Shown one piece after another: positions 12,984 through 24,432 of a DNA stretch of 64,000 nucleotides. Position 1 is the first letter of the stretch. Every line of letters starts with the position of its first letter. Location: the NCBI GenBank assembly GCA_021292105.1, contig CM037857.1, positions 43,517,464-43,581,463 of the forward strand, given 5' to 3'. A program made the position numbers and the translations under genes. A model generated the notes under the pieces. The model made no database searches. It worked only from the letters and a program-made list of their open reading frames with translations, and was not told the origin of the DNA. This DNA comes from Anadara kagoshimensis (Eukaryota; Mollusca; Bivalvia; Arcoida; Arcidae).

Positions 12984-13793
12984 GAGAAAGATTCCAGTCG
13001 AGTGGTCAGATATTTTCATTTCTAAAATAAAAAAAAAATGGAATTTCCTTATCTCGGTCTGAAACGAGACATTAATTATTTTTGTCGTATATGGATTCTA
13101 GTTGTAGCATGAAGGCATTGAAATTTCCCTCTACATAGCAAATATTTTGCCAGCGGATGAATACATTTATGACGTAATGCTGTAACGTCATCAATAACGT
13201 GTTGCTCAAAGCAGAAATGTAGATCTACGCGATAATAAATAGCAACAAAATATATTTTCTTTTGATACACTCATTGGTCAAAATTAAAAATGTTATAACA
13301 AGTACTAATAATAAAATAGAATTAAAAATTATAGAAATATTAGGGAAAAAGTTCTAATATGTTATGATATCCCTCGTATCAGCAATCACGTCACTCACTA
13401 ATCTTGAAAAAGTAGTCCCCGTTGAAATGATACATACACGTGCGATATAGATATAGAAACATATCGTACCACCTATGTTGTTAGATTTATCTGTCACATA
13501 TGCGAGAAACGAAAGAAGTATATAAAAAGAAAATGTATTTTGTTGTTATTTATCATCGCGTATGTTCACATTTTTGAGCTACACGTTATTGGTGACGTTA
13601 CAGATTTACGAATACACGTATTCATCCCCTTGCAAAATCTTTGCTTTGTAGTAGCAAATTTCAATGATTTTAGGCTACAACAGTAGATTCTATATGCGAG
13701 AAAAATAATCAATAATAAATCTCGTGGTCAGATAATTTTATTTAAAACTAGGTGGAGCCTCGTTTGACCACTCGACTGGAATTTCCTTTTCTC
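12984..13793. mobile_element. Fold-back (long inverted repeat) non-autonomous element
   Basis: The two ends are inverted and both carry ATTCCAGTCGAGTGGTC (12,991-13,007, and its complement ending near 13,782). The inner arms are also inverted copies: the stretch near 13,080-13,262 reads backwards as the stretch near 13,526-13,700, diverged by roughly a fifth by eye. No credible ORF is inside. It lies in the intron between exon 5 and the CCP array. Confidence 0.7.
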
Positions 13794-14003
13794 GATATAG
13801 ATTCATTTTTTCTAACATGACCACGTGATCTTTAGTGTTCACAGTTTACAAAGTATGTATAAACTAAAATTACTCTTATCGTTGATCATGTTTATTTTCA
13901 AGTAGAACGTTGATATATTTTGAAAGTTAGATATTTTAAATATGGCGTCGATGTCTAAGTAAATCGTATTTGAAGCTAAATATTGGCATTAAAATGGGAG
14001 AAA

Positions 14004-14143
14004 TAAAAAGCAAACATACTAATCCATGTCCGAATCACAATCCAGAAGCAAAGTAAAAACTTTGGAACTGACACGTTAGGTTAGACACGCGAACTTCCAC
14101 CAGGGAAGTGAGGCCGGGTGCTCCGGAAGGGCAAGCAAAAGAA
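14004..14143 (-). mobile_element. Fragment of dispersed retroelement family R, 3' terminal part
   Basis: Shares the block ACATACTAATCCATGTCCGA through GGGTGCTCCGGAAGGG with copies at 16,621, 17,285, 22,325, 23,205, 47,213 and 55,105. Only the terminal ~140 bp is present. The rest of this intron (14,144-14,540) shows nothing I recognise. Confidence 0.75.
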
Positions 14144-14540
14144 TCTATTATGAATCTATCCATGAAAGATAGCAAAATCTCTCCCGATGGGTTGAACATT
14201 TCTGGTTAGACTGAAATGATAAACCCCTCGGGTGAGATTTTCCAATCGTACATGGGTAATCATAGTGGATTCTTATAATCTGGCTTCCTGAAAACAAGTA
14301 AAATTCAATATAGAATTTCATGATTTCGTTTTCAAAACACAACATATTTTATCCATTAAGTAATATTTTATTTCCTGATACTATAACAAAGCCATTTTAC
14401 ATTTTATTCCATTGTTCGTCCAAAGGCGGGACACTTATAACCAGTGGTCAAAATGTATTTGTAATTTCTATTATTGTCTTATTGGTTAATTTTCGCCAAG
14501 TACATATTTCTCTAATTTGTTAGATATTGTTAAAACTTAC

Positions 14541-14711
14541 ATTTTTCGCATCTCCCATCATTGTTTGTCCATCTCCAATTTGAGTTGCAGTATGAAACGT
14601 TATTGCCTATGGCCAGATATCCATTTTCACACACGAGTTGTGCTTGAGATCCTATGTTATATCCCGTTGCTCTCCATATTCCATTCTGCACATCGGAAAC
14701 ATTTCCGCAAA
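14541..14711 (-). CDS. Exon 5: CCP/sushi module, single-copy, NIDO-proximal
   Basis: The module is 171 bp (57 aa), phase 1-1, with acceptor ATACATAG and donor GTAAGT. Its four cysteines are spaced as in sushi domains, with NGIW after Cys1, CENGYLAIG around Cys2, YCNSNWRW around Cys3 and GRCEK at Cys4. It differs from both array types (for example GYNIGSQAQLV in the middle), so it is the founder-like or diverged module next to NIDO. Sequons are NVS at two places. Confidence 0.92.
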
Positions 14712-15689
14712 CTATGTATAAAATATCAAATAAACATTTACTGTTACTGTGTGTAGTAATATCTTCGGCTATTTTCTTTTTAAGGGAATCCGACAAAATT
14801 TCAATTGGACTCGTATCAGAAGAATTTTCAGGCAAGTCAAGGATAGAAATGTTCATTGTTTTTAGAAACCACTTAGACGATTTAGTTGTATAAGCAGGAG
14901 CAATACTTTATGAAAGATGAATTGTGTTTTTGGGGAAAACGAAACATTCACACTGATTTTTTAAAGTGTTTATTAATTTTTGGTAGCCTAGACTATTTAA
15001 GGTTTCAGTAACCTTCTTTTGTACACTTACGCCATTATATGACATAAACATGAACTTTAGCAAGATTTTTAACTGTGAATTGCGTACAAGAACTTGGGAA
15101 GACGTCTATTCCTGAATCGTTTTCTGTTGTTGTTAGGGTTAGGGTTAGTAAGTATCCAAAGAAAGTTTGAAATAGTCAATAGAGCTTTTGCAGTCTAAAA
15201 AGCACTGGTGTCAAATCAAGAAATCACAATGTCAAAATTTGCAATCGAATAAACCACTTCTATATGAAATATAGATTGAAAGCGAAATACTTACAAATGA
15301 GAATAGGAGGCTGTAATTTTACCAAAATATAGCGATCAAAACCTTGATCATCCGTGGTTTGATTGGATTTGTTCGTCTAGTGTTTTACATCGGTTTTTAG
15401 TGTAATATTGAAGGCTTGCTCAAGTCAGAATTATTCAACAGAGCAATATCTTAAAAAACGCTGGTGTCAGCATAAGAAACCAGAATGTCAACATTTGCAT
15501 ACTTCCCCATCGTGTTAGAGCTGTTATTCAAGCAAGAAGTGCTTCTACACAGTGTTTCAAGTTGTTTTGGATGTTGCCAAGTCAATAGTATTCCATCGGT
15601 TATCAAGGAGTGTTTTGCACGCTCAGGCTGACGAATGTAGGAGATCATCAATTAACACATCTGATACTAGTAATATTAAACTACTGTAC
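14712..15689 (-). other. Intron 4 of the NIDO-CCP gene
   Basis: Contains (TTAGGG)-like sequence GTTAGGGTTAGGGTTAG at 15,132-15,148 and a diverged pair of ~80-bp repeats (GCACTGGTGTCAAATCAAGA near 15,202 and GCTGGTGTCAGCATAAGAAA near 15,460). No gene seen. Confidence 0.6.
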
Positions 15690-15822
15690 CTTTCTCAGTA
15701 ATATCGAAGACAAATTTTCCTGCGGTGTTGACATTAGAACGACTGGGCAGGTACAATACATCAGGTGTCATAGATTCACTTATAACGCGATGTGTAACAT
15801 TGTCTCCAGCATTAAATCCTAC
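15690..15822 (-). CDS. Exon 4: end of NIDO domain
   Basis: The exon starts after TTTTTGCATGCAG and ends before GTACAG, in phase 1 (44 codons plus one base). It begins VGFNAGDNVTHRVI and contains SNVNTAGKFVFDI, which match the C-terminal NIDO consensus (aGFNAGDG ... SNVxxxGxWxFrI). The 5.5 kb intron separating it from exon 3 is heavily colonised by mobile DNA. Confidence 0.92.
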
Positions 15823-16620
15823 CTGCATGCAAAAATAAAAAATGGAATTATATAACAGTGTTCTTTTCGACAAAATGAAATTCATTTCAAAAGGAATAAA
15901 TTCCCTGGTGTAAATGAAAGCATTAGTAATTTTATTCCAAATTAAAGGATTAAACAGGCTTGTGTGAAGAATTCAACTGAAAACTGTCCTCGTGATTTAT
16001 TCCCTTCAAGTTTTTGTTCGAGTACTACTGATGAGGAAGTTAATTCCGAAAAGGCTGCCTAGTACTGCAAAATTAAAATGGGTTTAAGCACTGGGCTGGT
16101 ATTTGCCAGTGAACTAAGCATCCTGTGGATATTGTCAATCCAGGAGTCAATACATTGCATTGTCAGATAAACATTGTTCATCAAAACTATCTGCTACTAA
16201 AATTTTGAAACGCCTCGAAAAACTAAACAACACTTTATTGTTCAAATTGTTGCCTTAGGTAGATTTGATAAAATACATTTTGTTCCTTTATTTTCCTGAA
16301 AGTATTTAGATTTCCAGGTTTTGTCCGAACACAACTGATGAGTAATTTCAGTTTGAAACGGTAGTCTAGTGCTGCAAAATTACAACAAGTTTAGTGATAA
16401 TTTTCATTTTTTACGCTTACAATCACTGATTACAATTTTATGTAAATATCTGTAAATACATGTACATGTATGATGTTCACTGAAGTTGTTTAGTAAAGAT
16501 CGAACACATATTTTCGAAGCAAATGTAAATAGAATGAATCTCGAAATATTACAATTTCTATGTATTTGATTTCTCGGACGTGGTTATTCAATCTTGTGTT
16601 ATCACTGGTCACACAATTTA

Positions 16621-17263
16621 TCAAAAACAAACATACTAATCAATGTCCGAATCACATTCCGGAAGCAAAGTAAAAACTTTGGAATTGACAAGTCCGGTTA
16701 GACACGTGAACTTCCATCAGGGAAGTGAGGTCGGGTGTTTCGGAAGGGTAAGCACCTCCTGTTAAGTTAGCTACACCCGCCATGTGTGTAATCAAAATTG
16801 TGTGAAAAGGAACATGGAAGTATGGGGTCCAGGGCAATTTTGGACACAGAGACATCAAACTTATCAACAATACTGTGATGACGGCCGTAAACTTTTTGAT
16901 GGCCTTGATTAGCATAGGCTTGCAATATCCCTGAGTCAACAATTTATCTGCAAGCAGCCTGTACAAAGTCCCCGTAGTGGGAACAAGCTCTCCCATAGCG
17001 TATAAATTTGGAAACAAATACACCATATGCAGATATATTGCTGCATAGAAAAGGAAAGTTGACAATATAAAATTGAAGTCATCAAGTATGTCATAAACTT
17101 TCAAATGTAGCCTTTTGTGGACGTTATAATTCAGGTATAAGTCTAAATATGAAGCAGAACTTGAGGCTTTTATTTCAAGCTCACTAGTATAGATGGCATT
17201 CACGTAGTTTTTACTTTGCTTCTGGATTGTGATTCGGACATGGATTAGTATGTTTGTTTTTGA
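16621..17263 (-). mobile_element. Retroelement family R copy with 57-bp inverted ends
   Basis: On the minus strand this copy encodes a decayed protein fragment (183-codon ORF at 16,652-17,203) with YDILDDFNF, ADKLLTQGY and, after a one-base slip, KFYGRHHSIVDKFDV. This resembles the region downstream of the palm in a reverse-transcriptase family common in invertebrate genomes (KLYDKRDDFNF...KFYGRH). The two ends are inverted repeats of 57 bp with three mismatches, starting TCAAAAACAAACATACTAAT, and the trinucleotide TTA flanks both sides (16,618-16,620 and 17,264-17,266). Family naming is tentative. Confidence 0.6.
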
Positions 17264-17284
17264 TTAGAATCAAGATGTTCAATT

Positions 17285-17575
17285 AATTCTTAAAAATATT
17301 CATGCTCAAACCAAACTTCCAAAGCAAAGCAAAAATCTTTTAAGCTGGCAAATTAGGTTAACCTATGAACTTTCGCCAGGGAATTGAGGCCGGGTGCTCC
17401 GGAAAAGCGAAATGGTAAGTATATCCTGTTTAGCTAGCTACATCCGCCACACCACATGCGTAATCAAAATTGGGATTTAAAGAAACTATGGGACGTCGAA
17501 TATATCGAGGGTAATTTTGGATACAGAGACGTCATACTTATCAACAATATTTTGATGACGGCAATTAAAATTATT
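17285..17575 (-). mobile_element. Retroelement family R, older 3' fragment
   Basis: A more diverged copy placed just after the previous one in the same orientation. The minus strand still reads RHQNIVDKYDVSVSKITLD followed shortly by a stop, the same protein end as in the neighbouring copies. Confidence 0.65.
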
Positions 17576-18680
17576 GCCCCGAATAGGTCTTGATATTTCG
17601 TAATCACTGTAGCATCATGACTATTACAGTACTAGTAAATAATCATGGAACTATTACACTAAATAACTGCGTCAGCATTAGAGAATACATCTGAAATACT
17701 ATTACAGCAAATCACCCTGTGCACTCTTACAGTAAATAACTATGACACTTATTTTGGCCTTTTTCTAATGTCTGCAATTTTAAGGCTTAAATTTTGTATT
17801 TGAAATAGTACATATTACTATAATATGCTTGGCTGATTTGAACATGAAAGTAAGAAAGCAATGAAATTGAAACAATTTGATTTATAGTCTGGTGGGAAAA
17901 AAATGAAATTTTACAATAGGGGGACATGAGTGTTCAAAGCTGGCAACATAGCTGTCTTATATCATCATAGGTTAGGGGTCAAGAATCAACCTGTTGCCAA
18001 GCTGATCGACCCTTGGTTTAGTAGATAAAAGGTCAAAGGTCAGATAGTGGTTTTTTCCCCAAAAATTAATCTTTATTAGTTTATAGCTGTCCAAATATAT
18101 ACTTTCTGAGATTTAAATAAATCAAATAAATCTGTTCTCATGCAATCATAGCATTTCGTGTATTTTAACATTGACTTGGAAGTTAATTGAGACTGTTTAG
18201 GGTAAAATTTAAATATTTTAATGTTATTTTTCAAAATTCTGACACAAGCTTCAAGATAGAAAAATAAAAGTATACATTCAACATCAAAGCATGAATCAAA
18301 ATGCTAAAATATAATTCTTTTGCAAATACATGACTGTGATTAAAACAAATATATTGTTTAAACCCAGCTAATAATTTGAAATTTATTAAAAGTTTAAAAT
18401 CAAAGTACTGCAAGTACTGTAATCGGCAAGGCATAGTCATAATCTCTGAAATCTATCAGTCACATCTAAAGATTTCTTTTCATTTATCAATATCACTATC
18501 TGTGGCATTATCATTCAAAGGGTTTAACCAATCAACGGTTCAACGGTCCCATTGCAAGTGCATGCAGCCACCCACTTTAAATTGTATGCCCTACATGTAC
18601 ATCTTGTAGTGCAACATGATTTATATTTACATTTCAGCAATGCATGACATGATTTTGGTAAAGGTTATTTTCTCATTAAA

Positions 18681-19016
18681 TACCCCTACTGTAGCTCGAT
18701 TGGTATAGCGCTCACTCCCCGTATGTGGTGAGGCCTGGGTTCGAGCCCTAGTTGGGTCTGACCAAGACTTGAAATAAGGTAGTGACTGTTCTTGTGCTAA
18801 ACACTCGGTATTTAGTAACGAAAGTCACGAAATCCTTTGAGAGAGATATTAAAATCCGATGCCCCGTGCCAAGGCGGGTGTAACATGTTAAGGAACTTTT
18901 CCTGCACATTTCCCTAAGTTCACTGCAAAGGTCAAAATTTCTGCCACTGGTGACGTCTTGATATGACTGAAATACGTAAAAGCCCGTAAAACCCCAAGCA
19001 ATCAATCCAATTTATA
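18681..19016 (+). mobile_element. tRNA-derived SINE with 14-bp target-site duplication
   Basis: The head carries a pol III A box (TAGCTCGATTGG) and B box (GGTTCGAGCCC) in tRNA spacing. The tail ends CCCCAAGCAATCAATCC. Perfect 14-bp direct repeats ATTTTCTCATTAAA flank it (18,667-18,680 and 19,017-19,030). The central-to-3' part with CCCGTAAAACCCC resembles the conserved core or Meta-type SINEs of bivalves (from memory). It sits in intron 3. Confidence 0.9.
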
Positions 19017-19287
19017 ATTTTCTCATTAAAACTGTTTTTAAGTCACATTCAGACTCGCACTAACTTAACTGTCCGAGAATAATCGTGAACATCAGGAAAA
19101 TACTTAAGTCCAAAAAGTTAAGTTTTGTTCATGATCCTTTGACCTGTAATTGTCTTAGGAAAGTTAAAGTTCAAAGTAAGATTTAAGCAAAAAAAAATAA
19201 TAAGTTTAATTTGTGAAAAAACCTCAGATTTAAGTATAAAAACTAGTATTGTTCGTGGTCTTGTTGCCAGATGACAAGACAAAATTA

Positions 19288-19425
19288 GTAACGAATAGTT
19301 TATGGTGGATCACAAAACAAGGACGTTTTGAAACATAAACACAAAAGCGACATTGGGAATGGATAGGTCACACCATCAAGACACCTGCCAACAACATCAC
19401 AAGACTTTGAAATGGAACAAACAAG
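19288..19425 (+). pseudogene. Decayed non-LTR retrotransposon fragment (C-terminal RT region)
   Basis: The plus strand reads NSLWWITKQGRFET, a stop, then KRHWEWIGHTIKTPANNITR and another stop. This matches the strongly conserved motif W-x-WIGHTLRK-P found after the RT in RTE-like and related LINEs. No intact frame remains. Confidence 0.55.
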
Positions 19426-19449
19426 AATAAAATACACATTGAGACAAGT

Positions 19450-20665
19450 TACTGAAATTGAAACAGAGGGGGTAAAATTGTGCAGAACAGAGCCAGTTTG
19501 AGGGATTTTGTCGATGGACTAACATCCACTGGGAGTGAAAGGCATACAGTATGCAAGTTAGTGAGACTAGCACCATCCGTGTGATGGGAGATCTGGAACA
19601 AATACCAGGTATAACTAAATGCAGCCCGGCAAACAGCAGTTATATAGTGTGCACGTTGAATATGTAGGTCGGTTGCATATGATGTTGGAAACAAATTTTC
19701 AATTGTACTTTTCCCCTGAGAGGAACAGTTTACATCGTAGATAAGAAATCCTCGCTAGGTACATTCAATGAAGGGATCTGCACTCACAAGTTCAGAAAAA
19801 AATTCCTCTTGCAAGAGTGGGAAGAAGATCTGTGTTTTCCCTGGAAACACGGAATACTGTATTTAGAATGTCCAGAAAGTTAATTGACAGCCTTGCAGTC
19901 TGTAATTGCATGGAATACTGGGAGCTTATTCCTCTCCAGAGGTGATAATTTTATGCTATGAACAGGGACGAACTTTAGATGTCCCCGTCTGGAATCATAC
20001 TTCCTCATTTAAAAGCAACAGAAGAATAAGGTCATCAATATCACGACAGACAACAACTGTTCTTTTATAGCCTTGCATGTAAGCATCAACACCATGGGGA
20101 ACAATTCTAGTATCGGCTTCCTTGTGTAAAGCTTTAAAAACGGTTACACTCCTTCCTCTTTATGAATTGGACCTCCTGATACCCTCAGCTAAGCTAAGAC
20201 GTGTCTTGGATTACTACGAGATCCTATTTGTTTTCTTGGTGACTTATAAAATCTTACCAATTTGATGGCAGAGGGACATTTTAGTTATCAATAATTCTTC
20301 TAACAGAACGGGGACCTGATCCTCTTTTATCTCTAGATGGTTTCACCTTTTATGGATTAGTTGTCATATCTATCATAATGACATCAATTTTCATACATTT
20401 ATCTTTCGCGTGGATAAACAGTTTGTGCGTTTCCTAATTCGCCGAATGTATTGATGTCTTTACGTGTTCCCAGTACTACAACTAAAGTTTGACCATTAAT
20501 TATGTTGGTAGTAATGTCTCCATGCAAACTTCTTCCTCAGGGATATTTTGAAGATCCGACTCGTCGGCTGCAGATAACAAGGGTCCTGATGTATCAGGTA
20601 TAGAAAGCGACACTGGGAATAGTTCGTGTTTCAACAGTTCACTAATACTTCCACCAGAAAAAGAG
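19450..20665 (-). pseudogene. Decayed coding remnant of a dispersed invertebrate protein family
   Basis: The minus strand has separate readable pieces in the expected order: SISELLKHELFPVSLSIPDT (near 20,640), a broken stretch with KIDVIMIDM and SVRRIID (near 20,300-20,400), and LHIQRAHYITAVCRAAFSYT (near 19,600-19,680). They resemble a repeat-associated protein often seen in mollusc assemblies whose function I do not know. Many stops and frame changes make it a relic. Confidence 0.45.
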
Positions 20666-21331
20666 AACACATTGATAGTATTATACAGATACAGTCATTA
20701 TAGCTAATCAAATCTTTCAGTACCACCAGTACTTTGATTTTTTTTTTTTAAAGTGGATACTTATATAAATACGGGCAATATGATTCAGTAAAATTATTTT
20801 AACAGAAGTCTAAAGTTTTGTTAAACAATTTCAAATGCACAAATGTGTTTATACTAGTATTTATTTGCCACAATTAATCATATTTGTAAAGGTCAAATTG
20901 TGCACACGTCTAATCTTATTTTTTTATGGGAAACTTTGAAAATAAGTGACTGAATTAGTTGGATATGACTTTCTTTTAATTTGAAGATACCACTTACATA
21001 TTTAGAAGACAAAATGTATGAAGAAAAACTTCTGTAAGCCACCTTGAATTTGTGTATAGGTCAATATGGGCATTTTCACTTGAACTTTGCACCCATTGAC
21101 CTTTAGGTGTCCCCACAATGGCCCCTGGGTGAAATCTTGCTTGGTAACAAGCCGATTCTACCAAAGTAAAGTTCAAAGAAGGTTATGACATAACTTGCCA
21201 CCTTTGAACACGTTGTCCTCCCTACATCGAAAAATAAGCGTTTTTTTCAAAATCCTCTACCAGACTATTAGAATAACAATAACTGTTTCAGCAAATGGTT
21301 TTCAATCATATGTTATACTAAATGTAAATAC

Positions 21332-21457
21332 CGCTGCTGGTGTTCCACTGAGCCCGGTGTCAGAGTTGCCTTTGCCAAACCATTGTATTTTACTATAATG
21401 GTACATCACGAAGGATATAGTTCCGTTTGTTATAAGGACAACTTGAAATGTATTTCT
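21332..21457 (-). CDS. Exon 3: NIDO domain, third part
   Basis: The exon is 42 codons between a CACATTTCAG acceptor and a GTATTT donor, phase 0-0. Translation contains NTFQVVLITNGTISFVMYHY and later GKGNSDTGLSGTPAA, which match the NIDO segment NxFQxVLxTxGxxSFxxxxY followed by SGGxGGTPAxxG. It has no Met, so it is easily missed by an ORF finder. Confidence 0.92.
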
Positions 21458-22010
21458 CTGAAATGTGACAAATACATAATGTTAGTACATGTATACAGTA
21501 TACAACAAAAACCATGGATTTCATTGTATTTTAATAAAAACATGTTGGTATATGTTACGTGTAAAGACAAGTGCTATCAATCAGAATTCTTCTCTGCTTT
21601 TTTGATGAACTAAAACATGTTTTGTAGATATTTTGTTTTATGCAGTTTGCAAATAGCAATTAATTGATACGAAAATTCTTCTTTAAAAACTAGCAATGTC
21701 TTTTATTCGAAAGTCTGTCTTTCCTTGTTTCAGTTTGATGCAGAAATAATACATTATTCAATTCAAGATTCATAATTTGGTAAACGTCACACATATTGCT
21801 ATTTCAAAGTGCAATGCAACAGTAAAACCTACTTATAATGCCCCTCGATAACACAGTATTTTGAATTTCTGTTTTGTTTTTCTTTATACACCAAACTCCT
21901 CTTTAAAGCCAAAGTATGGTTGAACAATCGTTTTACTAGATAAAATAATCTATACCCCGATATCAGATATGCCAATGTTAATTAGTTACAGTTATATCTG
22001 CGATTCTTAC

Positions 22011-22301
22011 TTTATTTTTGCCTACAGTACTTGCACCATAGAAGGCTACATCTTCCCAGGTGGCAATGAAAACCATAGTGGCTTGAAAACTGGACATGCC
22101 CGTCAAGTGAGTTCTTATTTCCGTTGTTGCCATTTGAAGTGTACTAACATCTGTTGTTTTTCTATACCATATGTATCCACCATTACGAATGTCTATGTCT
22201 ACCCAGAACACAGCAATTAATGCATATGTAGCAAAAGGAAACCTGACTGGAGTATATACTGTGTAAGGTATATTGAATGACAGTATACCGTTTGTGTTAA
22301 C
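22011..22301 (-). CDS. Exon 2: NIDO domain, central part
   Basis: The exon is 97 codons, phase 0-0, with an ATTACACAG acceptor and a GTAAGA donor. It reads VNTNGILSFN, then TPVRFPF, then AVFWVDIDIRNGGYIWYR, and finally ATWEDVAFYG. These are the diagnostic NIDO blocks (NTNGxxSF; xxFWxDxDxRxxGxxxYR; xTWxxVxxY). NIDO domains are extracellular and typical of nidogen, alpha-tectorin, SNED1 and mucin-4. A retroelement fragment ends about 23 bp upstream of the acceptor, so the branch point may lie in transposon-derived DNA. Confidence 0.92.
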
Positions 22302-22324
22302 CTGTGTAATAAATATTGGAATAA

Positions 22325-22722
22325 TCAAAACCAATCCATGTCAAAACTACCATCCCAAAGCAATGTAAAATCTTTGAAAACTGACGACGAAGGGAAGTGA
22401 GGCCGAATGCTCCGAAAGGGTGAGCACGTTCTGATTAGCTAAATACATAATTGTGTAATCAAAATTGAGAATGACAAGAACTGGAACTGGAGGTTTGCTA
22501 TATACCTGCGTCGACAGTTTGTTTGTAAATAGCTTGCTTCTTTGAATAAAGTTTCCATAATGAGAACAAGCTCTATCATAACGTATTATCTGTGAAACCA
22601 ATAACTCATAAGCAGGAGAAGCAGGTATACTGCTACATGGAAAAGGAAAGTTGACATTAGAAAAAAAGTAATCACGTTTGTCATACAGCTTCAAATAAAT
22701 GCTTTTCAAAAAGTGTTGTTAT
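22325..22722 (-). mobile_element. Retroelement family R fragment next to NIDO exon 2
   Basis: A 120-codon ORF (22,347-22,709) contains LKLYDKRDYFF, IPASPAYELLVSQIIRYDRA and LFTNKLSTQ, matching the same decayed protein region as the copy at 16,621. Its terminus lies 23 bp from the exon 2 acceptor. Confidence 0.7.
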
Positions 22723-23204
22723 TGAACAGGGGCCATATGTCCAATAGTACCTAACAGTGGATTTGTAAAACAATTGTCTTCATCGCCTTAACTTTGCAAG
22801 TGAAAAGTATTATAAATGGAAACGTGAAAATGACTGTTGGCGTCGTAAACTTTACTAAATATGTCCGTAAAACACAGAATCGTTTAAAACACGTGTTGTA
22901 TAGAACCAACCAATGCCTGTACGAATTAATGGTAAGTGTGGACTAGATATACAGCACTGATTAAATGATTCAGACAGAGGAAAAAATCTGCAATTGAAAA
23001 TCAGTTACTTAGCAACAGAACACTACCAAGATCACGGAACTAGTTAATAATAAAGCAACCAAAAATGACAAAAACGGGAAAGAAAACACAAACGCATTTT
23101 GGGATTACTGATCGTTAATTGTATTACCAGTGGTTATAATAAGACAGTAAATCAACTGCTTTATATTATTTCAAATAATAGAGATACATATAACTGCACG
23201 TTCA

Positions 23205-23468
23205 TCAAAAACAAACATACTAATCCATGTCAAAATCACATTCCAGAAGCAAAGTAAAAACTGACAATTTAAGTTAAACACGTAAACATCTACCAGGAAA
23301 GTGAGACCGCGTGCTCTGGAAGGGTAAGCACCTCCTGTTCAGATAGCTACACCCACCAAGTGTGTAATCAAAATTGATCGAAAGGAATATGGAACTATGG
23401 GACGTCATATATATCCAGGGCAATCCTGGACACAGAGACATCAAACTTATCAACAATACTGTATCAAT
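23205..23468 (-). mobile_element. Retroelement family R, 3' terminal fragment
   Basis: Starts TCAAAAACAAACATACTAAT and ends in the coding end of the family, SIVDKFDVSVSRIALDIYDV then a stop, so the non-coding ~230 bp is the family's 3' untranslated region. Confidence 0.7.
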
Positions 23469-23651
23469 GCCATGTCATAAATAATGTTATAAAATAAAAT
23501 TAATGAAAAATGCTATACGTGGACAAGAAATAACAAAATAAATACATAATGTTCATTTGACAGTATCCAAGCTTGTATCACCAACAAAATACGATATTTT
23601 TAATTAAGGAATAACTGTGATATTATTTTTTTCATTGGTGTATATAAGAAA

Positions 23652-23716
23652 AAACGATTTGCACACTGGATAATGCGCGTAGCGCATTATTTAAAAGTGT
23701 GCAAATCGTTTTTTCT
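23652..23716. repeat. Near-perfect 65-bp palindrome
   Basis: AAAAAACGATTTGCACACT at the left is repeated inverted at the right, and inside it ATAATGCGC and GCGCATTAT form a second stem around GTA. It would form a long hairpin or cruciform. No ORF. It lies in intron 1 and may be a tiny fold-back mobile repeat. Confidence 0.85.
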
Positions 23717-24373
23717 TTTATTATAATTATATTTAGACATTCTTTAATTATTCAAGAAATTAAAAAAAAAAACCAAAAATCTGAAACATTTAAATCAAGT
23801 TTAATAATATCTACATCGATAGTCATCATGAGGCGGATGAATATAACCTGATTGTTTTTTATAATCGTGATCTCATTCATAGTGATGTGTATTGCAGATG
23901 TAAACAATGAAGAAGTTCCGGTTAAATCCGCCAAAACGGGGCAAGTGGGCGGAGCTAATCTAAACTTTTTATTGAGGTATAAAGAAAACAATTGGTCACG
24001 TGGTCTCCATTGTTTTGTATTGTGTTCTGTTGTATAAACAAATTTTAATTAAATTATTGAATAGTATAATGTTTATTCTACTTATATTTTACAAGCCTGA
24101 CTTTTTGTTTTTCATTGCGGCACAGGAACCCGAGTATTAACAAAATTTAAAAAAAACCAAGCCAGTCCATGTTCAAACATAATCATATTTTCAATGTGTA
24201 ATGCTTCAAAGACCCTTATCTCATTTCTACGGGATTGATCTCACAATATACACAATGGTGACAGCCAGGATTTGGATTGGAAGTCTTAGGAGCAAAACCA
24301 AGATAGTTGGTTAAAAATATCAAGATGCGTCTCTGTTGGTGAAAAATACTCTTTATGGCTAATCTGGAAATAT

Positions 24374-24375
<2 letters not shown>

Positions 24376-24421
<46 letters not shown>
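24376..24421. repeat. (GA)n microsatellite
   Basis: About 23 GA dinucleotides directly beside the exon 1 donor. On the transcript this is a (CT)n polypyrimidine tract just inside intron 1. Confidence 0.95.
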
Positions 24422-24425
<4 letters not shown>

Positions 24426-24432
24426 TATTTAC

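Larger units (their letters stand above)
15823..21331 (-). other. Intron 3 of the NIDO-CCP gene
   Basis: Besides the mobile fragments listed separately, it holds two diverged copies of a short motif (GATGAGGAAGTTAATTCCGA at ~16,031 and its relative at ~16,338), imperfect ACTATTACAGTAAATAAC repeats near 17,620-17,745, and otherwise unremarkable AT-rich DNA. I see no further exon between 19,030 and 21,331. Confidence 0.6.

Noticed and set aside
15132..15148. Interstitial telomere
   Set aside because: Only about two and a half TTAGGG copies; expected by chance or as a tiny relic.
18687..18760. A functional tRNA gene
   Set aside because: A and B boxes are present, but the segment is the head of a SINE with target duplications and lacks a proper acceptor stem pairing.
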